Positions 12,812 through 20,790 of a stretch of DNA of 20,790 bases are shown piece by piece; within the stretch, counting starts at the first letter, position 1, and every line of letters begins with the position of its first letter. Under the pieces are notes generated by a model, which made no database searches, was not told the origin of the DNA, and saw only the letters and a list, made by a program, of their open reading frames with translations. Source of the DNA: Alphaproteobacteria bacterium UBA3768 (GTDB lineage Bacteria > Pseudomonadota > Alphaproteobacteria > CAAHEQ01 > UBA3637); NCBI GenBank assembly GCA_002372315.1, contig DFFU01000022.1, forward strand, positions 1-20,790, given 5' to 3'. The translations under genes and the position numbers were made by a program.

Positions 12812-14167
12812 CTAATAATCTGTACTATACCCCAACCATTTGTTTTTAACTGCCTCATAATATTCTTTTGGATCGTATGGTTCAACAGACAATCCCAAAT
12901 GAGTCGGATTCATTTGTCCCACCGCAGACATCAATGAAAAAGCCGCCACAATTTCATCGTGATGAACACGTACCAATGCCACTTGATTATCCAAATGTTC
13001 CTGTTCAGCATCCAACACATCCAAAACAGTTCTGGATCCAACTTTCGCTTCACGAATAACACCATCCAACGCCATTTTTGATGCTTTAATTTGTGCCTTT
13101 ATTGAATCTACCTGAGCCTTCGTTGCTGTATAATTTTCCCATGCGCTTATGACATCCGCATGAACATCCTGTATTGTCTTATTCCATAAAATACGATAAC
13201 GGTTTTCAGCCAGTTTTGCCTGACGAACAGAAGCATATTCCGCACCAGATTGATACAAAGGAACAGAAACGTTTGCCTTTACCTGCCAATAGTTATTCTT
13301 ATCAACAGACATATTTTCTTCAGCACGACCCGCTGCTGCCCCAACATTTAAGGACGGCAATAATGCTCCTTTTTGGGCTTGAACTGTATAGCGTGCGGCC
13401 TCTTGCGCATAATGGGCTGCTAAAATTTGAGGATTTTGTTTTAATGCCATGTCCAAAGCCTCTGATAATGTTTGAGGTAACTTTAGTTCCAACTCCTCAA
13501 CATCTTGCAAATCCTTCGGAACAATACCAACGACTGAGTAAAAAACAGCCTCAGCCATCTTCAATTGCCCATCTGCAGCAATCCTTGCTGCCGTAGCCCC
13601 CGATGCTCTAGCCTCTGATTGGGCCACATCTGTACGCGTCAACTCACCCGCTTTAAAGCGCTTACGATAAGAATCCAAATGTTTTTTTAAAACTTTTTCT
13701 TGATTTTCCTGTAAATCTAAAACAGCCTTATCACGAATGACATCCATATACGCTGCCGCAGTTTGTAATAATACAACCTGCTCTGAACTTAACAACCCAT
13801 GACGACCAGCCTGCACCTGTTTCTTAGCAGCCTGAACTGAATTCATTGTGGAAAGCCCCGAAAAAATAGGTTGATTTAAGCTCAATTGAACTGATTTGGG
13901 TGTTTGATTATATGTTTGTTTTCCCGTAGTATTTATAAATTCTTGAGAATTATGGGATTTTCCAATAGATCCATCTGCAGAAATATAAGGACGATACCCC
14001 GATTTAGCCTTTGATACTTCCTCATCTGTAATTTTCTGAGCAGTACGATCTGCTAACAAAGTTAAATTATTTTCATAAGAATAAGACAAAATCTGTTTTA
14101 AAGTATCTGCATAAGAAACACTAGAAAATAACATAAAAGAGACTGTTAAGAAAAAAAATTTTTGCAT
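12812..14167 (-). CDS. tolC: TolC-family outer membrane efflux/secretion channel
   Basis: 451 residues from the ATG at 14167. I prefer this start because it gives a clean signal peptide (MQKFFFLTVSFMLFSSVSYA/D) and has AAAGGTG just upstream; the TTG 8 codons earlier would lie before the predicted RNA start. Two outer-membrane-efflux repeats follow, with the expected helical segments: LNQPIFSGLSTMNSVQAAKK and, in the second half, SVPLYQSGAEYASVRQAKL, then GVIREAKVGSRTVLDVLDAEQ. The protein is the trimeric outer-membrane duct for type I secretion or RND efflux. No inner-membrane partner is nearby. It forms an operon with the popZ-like gene. Confidence 0.93.
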   Translation of the reverse strand: MQKFFFLTVSFMLFSSVSYADTLKQILSYSYENNLTLLADRTAQKITDEEVSKAKSGYRPYISADGSIGKSHNSQEFINTTGKQTYNQTPKSVQLSLNQPIFSGLSTMNSVQAAKKQVQAGRHGLLSSEQVVLLQTAAAYMDVIRDKAVLDLQENQEKVLKKHLDSYRKRFKAGELTRTDVAQSEARASGATAARIAADGQLKMAEAVFYSVVGIVPKDLQDVEELELKLPQTLSEALDMALKQNPQILAAHYAQEAARYTVQAQKGALLPSLNVGAAAGRAEENMSVDKNNYWQVKANVSVPLYQSGAEYASVRQAKLAENRYRILWNKTIQDVHADVISAWENYTATKAQVDSIKAQIKASKMALDGVIREAKVGSRTVLDVLDAEQEHLDNQVALVRVHHDEIVAAFSLMSAVGQMNPTHLGLSVEPYDPKEYYEAVKNKWLGYSTDY

Positions 14168-14192
14168 ATATACACCTTTCAAAATATCCAAC

Positions 14193-14221
14193 AGTTTAGC
14201 ATAAAATAAAAATTTTTGTAA
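14193..14221 (-). promoter_or_regulatory. Promoter of tolC-popZ
   Basis: On the minus strand TTACAA (14221-14216), 17 bases, then TAAACT (14198-14193) in the extended context TTTTATGCTA. RNA would start near 14186, about 20 bases before the chosen ATG. Confidence 0.65.
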
Positions 14222-14228
14222 GTATTTT

Positions 14229-15140
14229 TTAATAACCTTCTAATTTTTCTTCCAATGTATTCCCAGTTAGGAAATCCACCAAAGGTAATTCTAAAAGTGT
14301 ATATGCACCATAATGACCACGCGCTTTCGCATTGACTGCAGCACGAGCTGATGCAACCATTACATTAGCTGTAAATTCAGGATTTATACCCTCCACGGTG
14401 TATTTTTGATTTACTTCTTGAGCTGTACGCTCCACCTCTCCTTCATGGTGTAATGTATTATATTTGTTTATATCGGGTACAAATAAAACTTCAGTTGGAT
14501 CATTGACAAAGTAAGCATCTTTTTTAATAGCCATTTCAATGGCTTGTTCATGTGCTGGATCATCAGCTTGGACATAAACACGTCGCTTTTGTGCGCCACG
14601 ACCATTTGCTAAAGTCAACGAAACTGCATCAATGACCCCAGGAATTGCCTTCACCGCCGCGGTATGTCCCATACTACGCCCTCCTTGTTCGCCACCAAAG
14701 GTTGTCGTTGTGCGCCCTGTAATAGACACCATTTTCATTAAAGCGCGTACAACAGAATCCGTTCCTGGATCCCAACCCGCTGAAACAATTGATACAGTAT
14801 TGGTTCCCTTCGCTGAAATATCATCTGATTTTTTGAGCGCTACAATTTTTTCATGCTCATCATAACTATCTACCGTACAATAGCCCATCGTTTGATATAA
14901 TTTTGTTTTCTCCGGAACTTCACGAGAAGGGATACATAACAATACGACCTCTGGTTTATTCACAAGTTCAGATACATCAGAAACAACCGTTGTATCTTTC
15001 AGTTCTTCACGGTTCTTATACAGCGATGCAGGACGACGTACGACCCCCACTAAACGCATATCATCACACTCAGTAATGGCCCTCTTACAACCACGCCCTA
15101 CATTACCCCATCCAATTATCGCGACATTTATTTTACGCAT
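14229..15140 (-). CDS. ddh: meso-Diaminopimelate dehydrogenase
   Basis: 303 residues. It converts L-tetrahydrodipicolinate, ammonia and NADPH to meso-diaminopimelate in one step, giving lysine and the peptidoglycan cross-link residue. The N-terminal NADP-binding Rossmann motif is IIGWGNVGRG (8-17), followed by VVRRP. Family landmarks are VDSYDEHEKI, VSAGWDPGTDSVVRAL, KAIPGVIDAV, YVQADDPAHEQ and the C-terminal NPEFTANVMVASARAA. The ATG lies 8 bases inside the end of glgA with GGAGA upstream, so translation is probably coupled. In most proteobacteria DAP is made through succinylated intermediates; this single-enzyme route is less usual and suggests a shortened lysine/DAP pathway. Confidence 0.93.
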   Translation of the reverse strand: MRKINVAIIGWGNVGRGCKRAITECDDMRLVGVVRRPASLYKNREELKDTTVVSDVSELVNKPEVVLLCIPSREVPEKTKLYQTMGYCTVDSYDEHEKIVALKKSDDISAKGTNTVSIVSAGWDPGTDSVVRALMKMVSITGRTTTTFGGEQGGRSMGHTAAVKAIPGVIDAVSLTLANGRGAQKRRVYVQADDPAHEQAIEMAIKKDAYFVNDPTEVLFVPDINKYNTLHHEGEVERTAQEVNQKYTVEGINPEFTANVMVASARAAVNAKARGHYGAYTLLELPLVDFLTGNTLEEKLEGY

Positions 15141-16602
15141 TTAATTCTCCTGCTATTTGTTGATAAAGTCTCTTATAATCTTCACTGGATTTATCCCAAG
15201 AATAATCCTTTTGCATAGACATTTGACGCATACGATCAATGTGTTCTGGTCTATCATAATATGTGGCATTGGCCCAACCTATCGTATTATATAATGCACG
15301 CGCCGAAACATCATTAAACTTAAAACCTGTTCCCACTCCGTAATATTCATTGTAATTTAAAACGGTATCTTCTAGGCCACCAGTTGAACGAGCAATCGGC
15401 AGTGCCCCATAAACTTGACTAACCATTTGTGTCAAACCACAAGGCTCATAAATTGAAGGCATCAATGAAAAATCAGCCCCCGCACACATCATATGCTCTT
15501 TTTCAGATTTAAAACCAATGTCAACCGCTATTTGACCTGGATACTTTTGTGGTAAAGATGAAAAATATTCATTAGCCCATTTTTCCCCTTGCCCCATAAT
15601 TACAAATTGAGTTTGCATCGTATTCAAGACTGGTTCAATGCATTCAGCCAACATCTTTATCCCTTTTTGTTCTGACAAACGAACACACATAGCAATCACT
15701 GGTTTATCTACACTATTTAACCCCACAGATTGAACCAAATGACGTTTGTTTTCGTTCTTACCACTTTCAATACTTTTAACAGAATATTTTTCTGGAATAA
15801 TTAGATCTTTTTTCGGATCCCATAACTCTGTATCTATTCCATTTAAAATACCACTTAAATCAGCTTTTCTCTCATTCAAAAGCCAATCCAATCCTGCCCC
15901 AAATTCGGGGGTCAAAATTTCGCGTGCATAATTTGGGCTCACCGTATTTAACTTGTCGGCAAAGCGAATACCACCTTTTAAGAAATTGATACAGCCATAA
16001 TCTTCAAAAGCCCATGGAGCAAACACATCCCAACCTATTTTCGCATAAGGTACAACATTTGAATCAAAACGTCCTTGATAGGGTAAATTGTGGATTGTCA
16101 AAAGGGTTTTAGTATCTTTAAAAAATGGGTCATTTTCATATTTAATGTAATAAGGTATCAAACCAGTTTGCCAATCGTGCAGGTGAATAACAGCTGGTCG
16201 AATATTTAAATCCTTGATCGTTTGCAATGCGGCACGACAAAAAAAGGAAAAGCGAAAAGCATTGTCATAATAACCTTGACGTGTATAAAAATCATCATAA
16301 ACACCATTTCGATCAAAATACTTTTGAAATTCAATAAAATAAGTATCTACACCCGACACATATTTTGAATAGTGCACCGAAAAAAACTCTTGACAGTTTC
16401 CCATATTTACGCAGTTTCCATGCATTATTCTTTGAATACCAAAACGATTGTAATCTATTTTAGAATACAGAGGAATTATTACCTTTACATCAATTCCATT
16501 ACGCACCAAAGACTTAGGTAAAGACCCAACAACATCCCCCAATCCTCCGGTCTTTATAAAGGGCGACATTTCACTTGCAACAAAAAAAACTGTTTTTTTC
16601 AC
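15133..16602 (-). CDS. glgA: Glycogen synthase (ADP-glucose type)
   Basis: 489 residues, GT5 family with GT-B fold. It extends alpha-1,4-glucan from ADP-glucose in the cytosol. Landmarks: the ADP-glucose site KTGGL (17-21) after MKKTVFFVASEMSPF, HLHDWQTGLIPYY, and the C-terminal donor-site stretch SIYEPCGLTQMVSQVYG then STGGLEDTV. The start is a GTG with a strong AGAGGAGAGGAA just upstream, 25 bases past the predicted -10. Length is normal. No glgB, glgC or glgP is in the window, so the remaining glycogen genes lie elsewhere. It shares an operon with ddh and is divergent from cckA. Confidence 0.95.
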   Translation of the reverse strand: MKKTVFFVASEMSPFIKTGGLGDVVGSLPKSLVRNGIDVKVIIPLYSKIDYNRFGIQRIMHGNCVNMGNCQEFFSVHYSKYVSGVDTYFIEFQKYFDRNGVYDDFYTRQGYYDNAFRFSFFCRAALQTIKDLNIRPAVIHLHDWQTGLIPYYIKYENDPFFKDTKTLLTIHNLPYQGRFDSNVVPYAKIGWDVFAPWAFEDYGCINFLKGGIRFADKLNTVSPNYAREILTPEFGAGLDWLLNERKADLSGILNGIDTELWDPKKDLIIPEKYSVKSIESGKNENKRHLVQSVGLNSVDKPVIAMCVRLSEQKGIKMLAECIEPVLNTMQTQFVIMGQGEKWANEYFSSLPQKYPGQIAVDIGFKSEKEHMMCAGADFSLMPSIYEPCGLTQMVSQVYGALPIARSTGGLEDTVLNYNEYYGVGTGFKFNDVSARALYNTIGWANATYYDRPEHIDRMRQMSMQKDYSWDKSSEDYKRLYQQIAGELNA

Positions 16603-16625
16603 TTCCTCTCCTCTTTTTTATAAAA

Positions 16626-16654
16626 AGTATAAACAAGCACAAAATCTTTTGCAA
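16626..16654 (-). promoter_or_regulatory. Promoter of glgA-ddh
   Basis: On the minus strand TTGCAA (16654-16649), 17 bases, then TATACT (16631-16626). RNA would start near 16619, 17 bases before the GTG start. Confidence 0.75.
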
Positions 16655-16692
16655 GTATTTTTTTATTTTTTTATAGATTTTTTCTAAAAAAA

Positions 16693-16701
16693 TGTTATAA
16701 T
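16693..16701 (+). promoter_or_regulatory. Extended -10 element of cckA (leaderless mRNA candidate)
   Basis: TGTTATAAT ends at 16701; a start of RNA 6-7 bases later falls on the ATG at 16708. No -35 is obvious and no Shine-Dalgarno exists before the ATG (the preceding bases are CAATTT). Confidence 0.55.
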
Positions 16702-16707
16702 CAATTT

Positions 16708-18789
16708 ATGTTTACAAATAAAAAGAAGCATTTATATCAACAAATTTTGTCCGTAGATGATCGGGCGTATCAGATTCGTACCCTAAATGGTGATGTGCTG
16801 TATACAAATCCCGTTGGATTATCCATCTTTTCAAATAACCAAAATCCCTTTGAATACTTCAATACAGGCAAGCCTCAATCCAATATGAAAGAATTACTGG
16901 ACGCATATGAAAAGCATTTGCCTTTTGAAACTATTATACAAAACGATAAACATCAGATATATGAAATCAAATTGACCCCATTAAATGGCACCATTTTAAT
17001 ATTGGCAAACAACAAAACATTCCACCAGCAAACATATCAAACCTTAGAGAATCAATTAGATGTGCTGAGTGAAATGCTACGTAACATGACAGCACCTATA
17101 TTCTTGGCTGATCAAAATGCAGTTATACTGTATGCAAATCCAATTTTTCTTCAGCAACTACATTTGGAACTTCCCCAATTGATTGGGCAAACTTATAAAC
17201 AGGTTTTACATTCTGAAAGTCCTTCTGGATGGGACATAATTCCCATAACTGCCAGCCAAGAAAATTTAATTTTAGGAATCAAAAAGATCAAGCTCGCAGA
17301 ACAAGTTTCAACCAACATTGATGAAACCCCTGTTCCAACAGTAATTATTGATCCACAAAATTGGAAAATAGTTGGTATAAATCGTGCGTTTTTACGGACT
17401 TTTGATAAATCTGCTGATGATGTGATAGATTCTAATTTTATCAGATTGTGGAATAAGGAATCTCAATCTGCATTGAATAATCTTACTTCTAAATTAAATA
17501 CTCAAAAATCTGCAGAAATTATTCAAGATATAACAACTGTTTCATCAGAATACCATTTTCGTTCTATGTGGGGACATAAAGGTAAATATTGGTTATGCTT
17601 TTTATTTGATATTACGCCACGAAAAAAATTGGAACTACAATTAGTTCAAGACCAAAAAATGCAAGCATTGGGACAATTAACTGGCGGTATTGCGCATGAT
17701 TTTAATAATATTTTAACCGCCATAATTGGTTTTTCGGACTTGCTATTACAAAAAACCCCTCCTGAAAGTTCATCATTTTCTGATCTGCTACAAATAAAAG
17801 GCAATGCCCAAAAAGCCGCCTCTTTGGTGGGACAACTTTTAACATTTTCGCGTAAAACACCCATTCAAACAAAATTGATTTCTGTACATGATACCTTGGT
17901 GGATTTAACACCTTTATTACAAAGGTCTTTGGCTCCTTTATCAACATTGAAACTGGAAATGAAAAAGAATTTGGGGTGCATTCGTTTGGATCCAAACCAA
18001 CTGACACAAATTCTGCTTAATTTGGCTGTTAATGCAAAAGATGCAATGCCCAAAGGAGGTATTTTAAAAATTTGTGTTTCCAAAGAACAAATCAAAAAAA
18101 TACGTAATTTTTCAAATTCGATTATCCCAATAGGAGATTATATAAAAATAACCGCTTCAGATAATGGTAAAGGAATTTCCACAAACATTTTGCCTCATAT
18201 TTTTGATCCTTTTTTCACAACAAAAGAAAAATCACAAGGTTCCGGTACTGGTTTGGGACTTTCCACTGTTTACGGAATTATAAATAGTGCGGGTGGCTTC
18301 ATTGGTGTAGACAGCGAACCAGATGTCGGAACAACCTTTACAATCTTTTTACCCAGATTTGAAGAAAATAAAACTATTCCTCAGACACAATCCAGTATAG
18401 TTCCACCAATATTTTTGCCACAACATAAAGGAAAAATTGTACTGGCTGATGATGAAGATGGCATCCGTTTGGTTATCAAGCGCGCACTTACAGTTAAAGG
18501 TTTTGATGTCATAGAATGCCAAAATGCTACTCAAGCCATTGAGGCCATAAAAACAGAACCTGATGTCCAACTGTTAATCACAGATATGATCATGCCAGGA
18601 ATGGATGGAGAACACCTTATTCAAACAACAAAAGAATTGAATTCTGATATAAAGGCGATTTTAATGTCAGGCTACTCACACGAATTTGAACGACACACAG
18701 CTAATACCCCATTACCGTTTACATTCCTAACGAAGCCATTTACCTTGGATGAGCTTTTGACAACCATTCAGAAAGTATTAAAAAATTAG
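16708..18789 (+). CDS. cckA: CckA-type hybrid histidine kinase
   Basis: 693 residues. In alphaproteobacteria CckA phosphorylates ChpT, which relays to the regulator CtrA and to CpdR, controlling the cell cycle. Order: an N-terminal PAS-like segment (about 10-105), a second PAS (about 112-190), a third PAS-like region (about 205-315), HisKA with the H-box GGIAHDFNN (His330), a catalytic ATPase domain with N-box NLAVNAKDAMP (Asn442), DNGKGIS, FDPFFTTK and GSGTGLGLST, then a receiver domain (about 573-690) with phospho-acceptor Asp626 in TDMIMPGMDG and Lys676. The block from HDFNNILTAIIGFSDLLL through LVGQLLTFSRK is very CckA-like. Unlike Caulobacter CckA it has no N-terminal transmembrane helices. 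The stop overlaps that of the convergent tolA. Confidence 0.88.
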   Translation: MFTNKKKHLYQQILSVDDRAYQIRTLNGDVLYTNPVGLSIFSNNQNPFEYFNTGKPQSNMKELLDAYEKHLPFETIIQNDKHQIYEIKLTPLNGTILILANNKTFHQQTYQTLENQLDVLSEMLRNMTAPIFLADQNAVILYANPIFLQQLHLELPQLIGQTYKQVLHSESPSGWDIIPITASQENLILGIKKIKLAEQVSTNIDETPVPTVIIDPQNWKIVGINRAFLRTFDKSADDVIDSNFIRLWNKESQSALNNLTSKLNTQKSAEIIQDITTVSSEYHFRSMWGHKGKYWLCFLFDITPRKKLELQLVQDQKMQALGQLTGGIAHDFNNILTAIIGFSDLLLQKTPPESSSFSDLLQIKGNAQKAASLVGQLLTFSRKTPIQTKLISVHDTLVDLTPLLQRSLAPLSTLKLEMKKNLGCIRLDPNQLTQILLNLAVNAKDAMPKGGILKICVSKEQIKKIRNFSNSIIPIGDYIKITASDNGKGISTNILPHIFDPFFTTKEKSQGSGTGLGLSTVYGIINSAGGFIGVDSEPDVGTTFTIFLPRFEENKTIPQTQSSIVPPIFLPQHKGKIVLADDEDGIRLVIKRALTVKGFDVIECQNATQAIEAIKTEPDVQLLITDMIMPGMDGEHLIQTTKELNSDIKAILMSGYSHEFERHTANTPLPFTFLTKPFTLDELLTTIQKVLKN

Positions 18790-19700
18790 GACACACCCTT
18801 TAGCGGACTAAATCTGAGATAAATTTCTTTCCAATCACCATAATGTTCTGCGTATTTTTGGGATAGAATGTAAAAAGGAGAATCAACACCCTTCGCCGAA
18901 CAAATATGGACCGCCCTTTTGGCACTTTCTGCCACAGATTGAAAAGCTGGATAGTTTTGATGATTTAAAATCTGCACATCACGTACAGTTCCATCTTTAT
19001 TAATATAGGCTTTTACTTCCACCAAAATCTCTTCTAAATCTTGTGTTCCACCATTAATACTCCAACATTCACGCAACTTTGAACTAATAAAATCCTTTTC
19101 AGATATTGTCAACATTTGATCCAAGCGCCCTTCCAAACCTGTATTACCAGTATCTGAAGCCAAATTATTTTGAGCCGTTTCAGGTTGCCGAATGGGTTGA
19201 CGGCGAACCTTTTCTACACTGGCTAGCAAAGACTGTAAATCAGCATCTTTAGGTGTATCAGATTCAACTTTCTTGGGTTCATTTTTGGGGACAGAATGTG
19301 ATTGTGGTTGTGGTGTTTTCTTCACTAAAACAGCATCCTTGACTGGCTCAACTGGTTTAGGCGTTGGCGTTTGTTGAGTTTCGGGCTGAGATTTGGGTGT
19401 TGCTTGAGGAACAGGGTTTGATTCCTTTTTGGGTTGAACCTTTGGCTTTGGTTCTACTACCACGTTCTTTTCTTGTAGTTTTTCTTTGGGTTTTGGCACA
19501 GGATTGGGTATCTTTTTTGCAACTTTCACAGCCGTTTGCGGTAAATTTGTCTTATTTGAAATTTGAACCTTATTTAAATCAATATGTAAAATAACAGATG
19601 GTGGTTTAGAATATTCACGGGCAAAATTAAAATTGACCAGCATCAAGGTCAAAATAACCCCGTGCAAAGTCAAAGACATTATACATGCCCTGCGATCCAT
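18786..19700 (-). CDS. tolA: TolA-like envelope protein
   Basis: 304 residues: an N-terminal membrane anchor (about 7-27, LTLHGVILTLMLVNFNF), a long Pro/Lys/Gln-rich linker (about 45-165) to span the periplasm, and a C-terminal TonB/TolA-like domain (about 205-304) with KLRECWSINGG and two further cysteines (ICSAKG among them). TolA links the TolQR motor to the outer membrane during division. The start abuts tolR with a 1-base overlap. The position after tolQR settles the name; by sequence alone the Pro/Lys linker would also suit TonB. The last stop TAA (18788-18786) overlaps the stop of cckA, leaving no room for an intergenic terminator. Confidence 0.85.
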   Translation of the reverse strand: MDRRACIMSLTLHGVILTLMLVNFNFAREYSKPPSVILHIDLNKVQISNKTNLPQTAVKVAKKIPNPVPKPKEKLQEKNVVVEPKPKVQPKKESNPVPQATPKSQPETQQTPTPKPVEPVKDAVLVKKTPQPQSHSVPKNEPKKVESDTPKDADLQSLLASVEKVRRQPIRQPETAQNNLASDTGNTGLEGRLDQMLTISEKDFISSKLRECWSINGGTQDLEEILVEVKAYINKDGTVRDVQILNHQNYPAFQSVAESAKRAVHICSAKGVDSPFYILSQKYAEHYGDWKEIYLRFSPLKGVS

Positions 19701-20125
19701 TATTTGCCTTTCACTTTCATTACTTCAGCATCAGTTTTTAAACCAACTTGGGAAAATCCTGCAGCACGCAATAAGGCCATAACCTCAATCACGCGACCAT
19801 AATCTGCTTTTCTATCGCCAGAAATCATCATCTGAAGTTTAGGATTTTCTTGGACTAATGCCGTGATTTTTTGAGGTAACTTTTCCAATTTAACTTCTTG
19901 ATTTGCTAAATAAACTTTTCCAAATTGATCCACCGAAATATCCAATGTTTTTTCGGGACTATCCATCGTCTTACCATCCCCTTTTGGTAAATCCAAAGGA
20001 ATCCCCGTAGTGAGCAATGGGGCTGTTATCATAAATATAGCCAACAATGACATCATAACGTCAATCAAAGGGGTTAGATTGACGTCTGATTTAATATCTT
20101 TATGACGTCTACGCACACGAATCAT
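19700..20125 (-). CDS. tolR: TolR, Tol-Pal motor subunit
   Basis: 141 residues, ExbD/TolR family. One N-terminal membrane helix (about 18-40) carries the conserved proton-path aspartate in LTPLIDVMMSLLAIFM (Asp22). A periplasmic domain follows, with ISVDQFGKVYLANQ and the typical ISGDRKADYGRVIEVMALLRAAGF. With TolQ it uses the proton gradient to energise TolA. The ATG directly follows the tolQ stop, and its end overlaps tolA by one base. Confidence 0.93.
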   Translation of the reverse strand: MIRVRRRHKDIKSDVNLTPLIDVMMSLLAIFMITAPLLTTGIPLDLPKGDGKTMDSPEKTLDISVDQFGKVYLANQEVKLEKLPQKITALVQENPKLQMMISGDRKADYGRVIEVMALLRAAGFSQVGLKTDAEVMKVKGK

Positions 20126-20782
20126 TTATTCCCCCTTTGTTTGGGATGATAAAATCGTAGTTAGTTCATTAGCAAAAGTTTCCATCCGCCCCGTTACCCG
20201 ATCAATATCATGCATAATTTTATTATAAGCAATAACCGCAGGAATTGCAGCAATCAAGCCAACTGCTGTGGTAAATAAAGCTTCAGCCACACCAGGGGCA
20301 ACGGCCGCAATATTTGTACTTTGGGTTGCACCAATCGCATTAAAAGAATCCATAATACCCCAAACAGTACCAAACAAACCCAAAAGGGGAGCAACAGATC
20401 CTGTGGAAGCCAAAAAGATCATCCGCGTTTCCATTTTTTCAACTTGACGGTCAATTGTAATTTGCATAACTTTTTCCAAACGTTCTTCTATTTTTATAGC
20501 ACCATTTTTGGCTTTTTCAGAAATGATGTGTTTATATTCTTGATAAGCATTGATAAAAATCTGTGCCAAGGGTTCCTTTGGCTTTTTGGGTAAAATTTTG
20601 ATAAAGTCAGCCATAGAAGTAGCATGCCAAAACTCGTCCTCAAAATGTTTCATGCGCTCACGCAAATGACGCAACATTATCATTTTATCAAAAATAATTG
20701 CCCAACACCAAATAGATGCCAATAATAAACCTAAAATCAAAATTTTCATAAATAAATCAGAATCTTGAAACATTCCCATCAT
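20126..20782 (-). CDS. tolQ: TolQ, Tol-Pal motor subunit (start may lie beyond the window)
   Basis: At least 218 residues, MotA/TolQ/ExbB family. Three membrane segments are seen: about 11-33 (KILILGLLLASIWCWAIIFD), 122-145 (FLASTGSVAPLLGLFGTVWGIM) and 160-190 (AAVAPGVAEALFTTAVGLIAAIPAVIAYN). The last two line the proton channel, with the conserved Thr in LFTTAVGL. The given start is the first of three nearby ATGs (MMGMFQDSD). The frame stays open to the window edge (Ile-Ser codons before the ATG) and TolQ often has a longer N-terminus, so the true start may be to the right of 20790. It is the first gene of tolQRA here. Confidence 0.9.
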   Translation of the reverse strand: MMGMFQDSDLFMKILILGLLLASIWCWAIIFDKMIMLRHLRERMKHFEDEFWHATSMADFIKILPKKPKEPLAQIFINAYQEYKHIISEKAKNGAIKIEERLEKVMQITIDRQVEKMETRMIFLASTGSVAPLLGLFGTVWGIMDSFNAIGATQSTNIAAVAPGVAEALFTTAVGLIAAIPAVIAYNKIMHDIDRVTGRMETFANELTTILSSQTKGE

Positions 20783-20790
20783 GGAAATGG

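Noticed and set aside
14168..14191. The upstream TTG start for the tolC-like gene.
   Set aside because: It lies before the predicted start of RNA and would place eight residues in front of a complete signal peptide.

Overview
The window looks like chromosomal DNA of an AT-rich alphaproteobacterium. The lineage markers are a CckA-type hybrid histidine kinase, a PopZ-like (DUF2497) protein directly downstream of a TolC-family gene, a SUF Fe-S operon and tolQRA. Two further traits resemble what I recall from uncultured, gut-associated low-GC alphaproteobacteria: a pilin-like leader carrying GRSLTEMLG and a secreted protein with the repeated motif EECxKCxNR. That placement is an inference, not a database result.

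Layout from left to right. (1) 1-490: the 5' part of a pilin-like gene on the minus strand, a minus-strand terminator, and a visibly GC-richer stretch holding either a 5'-truncated coding remnant or a structured RNA. (2) 491-4830: a compact minus-strand operon sufB-sufC-sufD-sufS-sufT, with overlapping or near-abutting genes and an unusually short SufD. (3) 4936-8224: a plus-strand, ATGA-coupled trio of PAS/degenerate-GGDEF protein, aldose-1-epimerase-like mutarotase and pyruvate kinase, closed by a hairpin. (4) 8268-8579: a small unknown gene whose Shine-Dalgarno sequence is buried in a long 5'-UTR stem. (5) 8588-10771: the most unusual part. Two single-gene minus-strand units, each coding for a secreted protein with its own near-consensus promoter, lie between three copies of an intergenic repeat (terminator, palindrome, CTGGGATAGT box), directly downstream of tRNA-Glu(CUC). 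(6) 10829-12295: a small membrane protein, TspO/MBR and ComF. (7) 12462-16602: minus-strand popZ-like, tolC-like, meso-diaminopimelate dehydrogenase and glycogen synthase genes. (8) 16708-18789: cckA, plus strand, probably leaderless. It ends tail-to-tail, overlapping by 4 bases, with (9) 18786-20790: the minus-strand tolQ-tolR-tolA operon.

Most genes are ordinary housekeeping: Fe-S assembly, lower glycolysis, glycogen synthesis, DAP/peptidoglycan supply, Tol envelope constriction, and polarity/cell-cycle control. The accessory signal is the repeat-separated array of secreted proteins behind tRNA-Glu. Several promoters share an extended -10 of the form TTTATGCTAnnnT exactly 17 bases after the -35, which looks like a lineage promoter habit.
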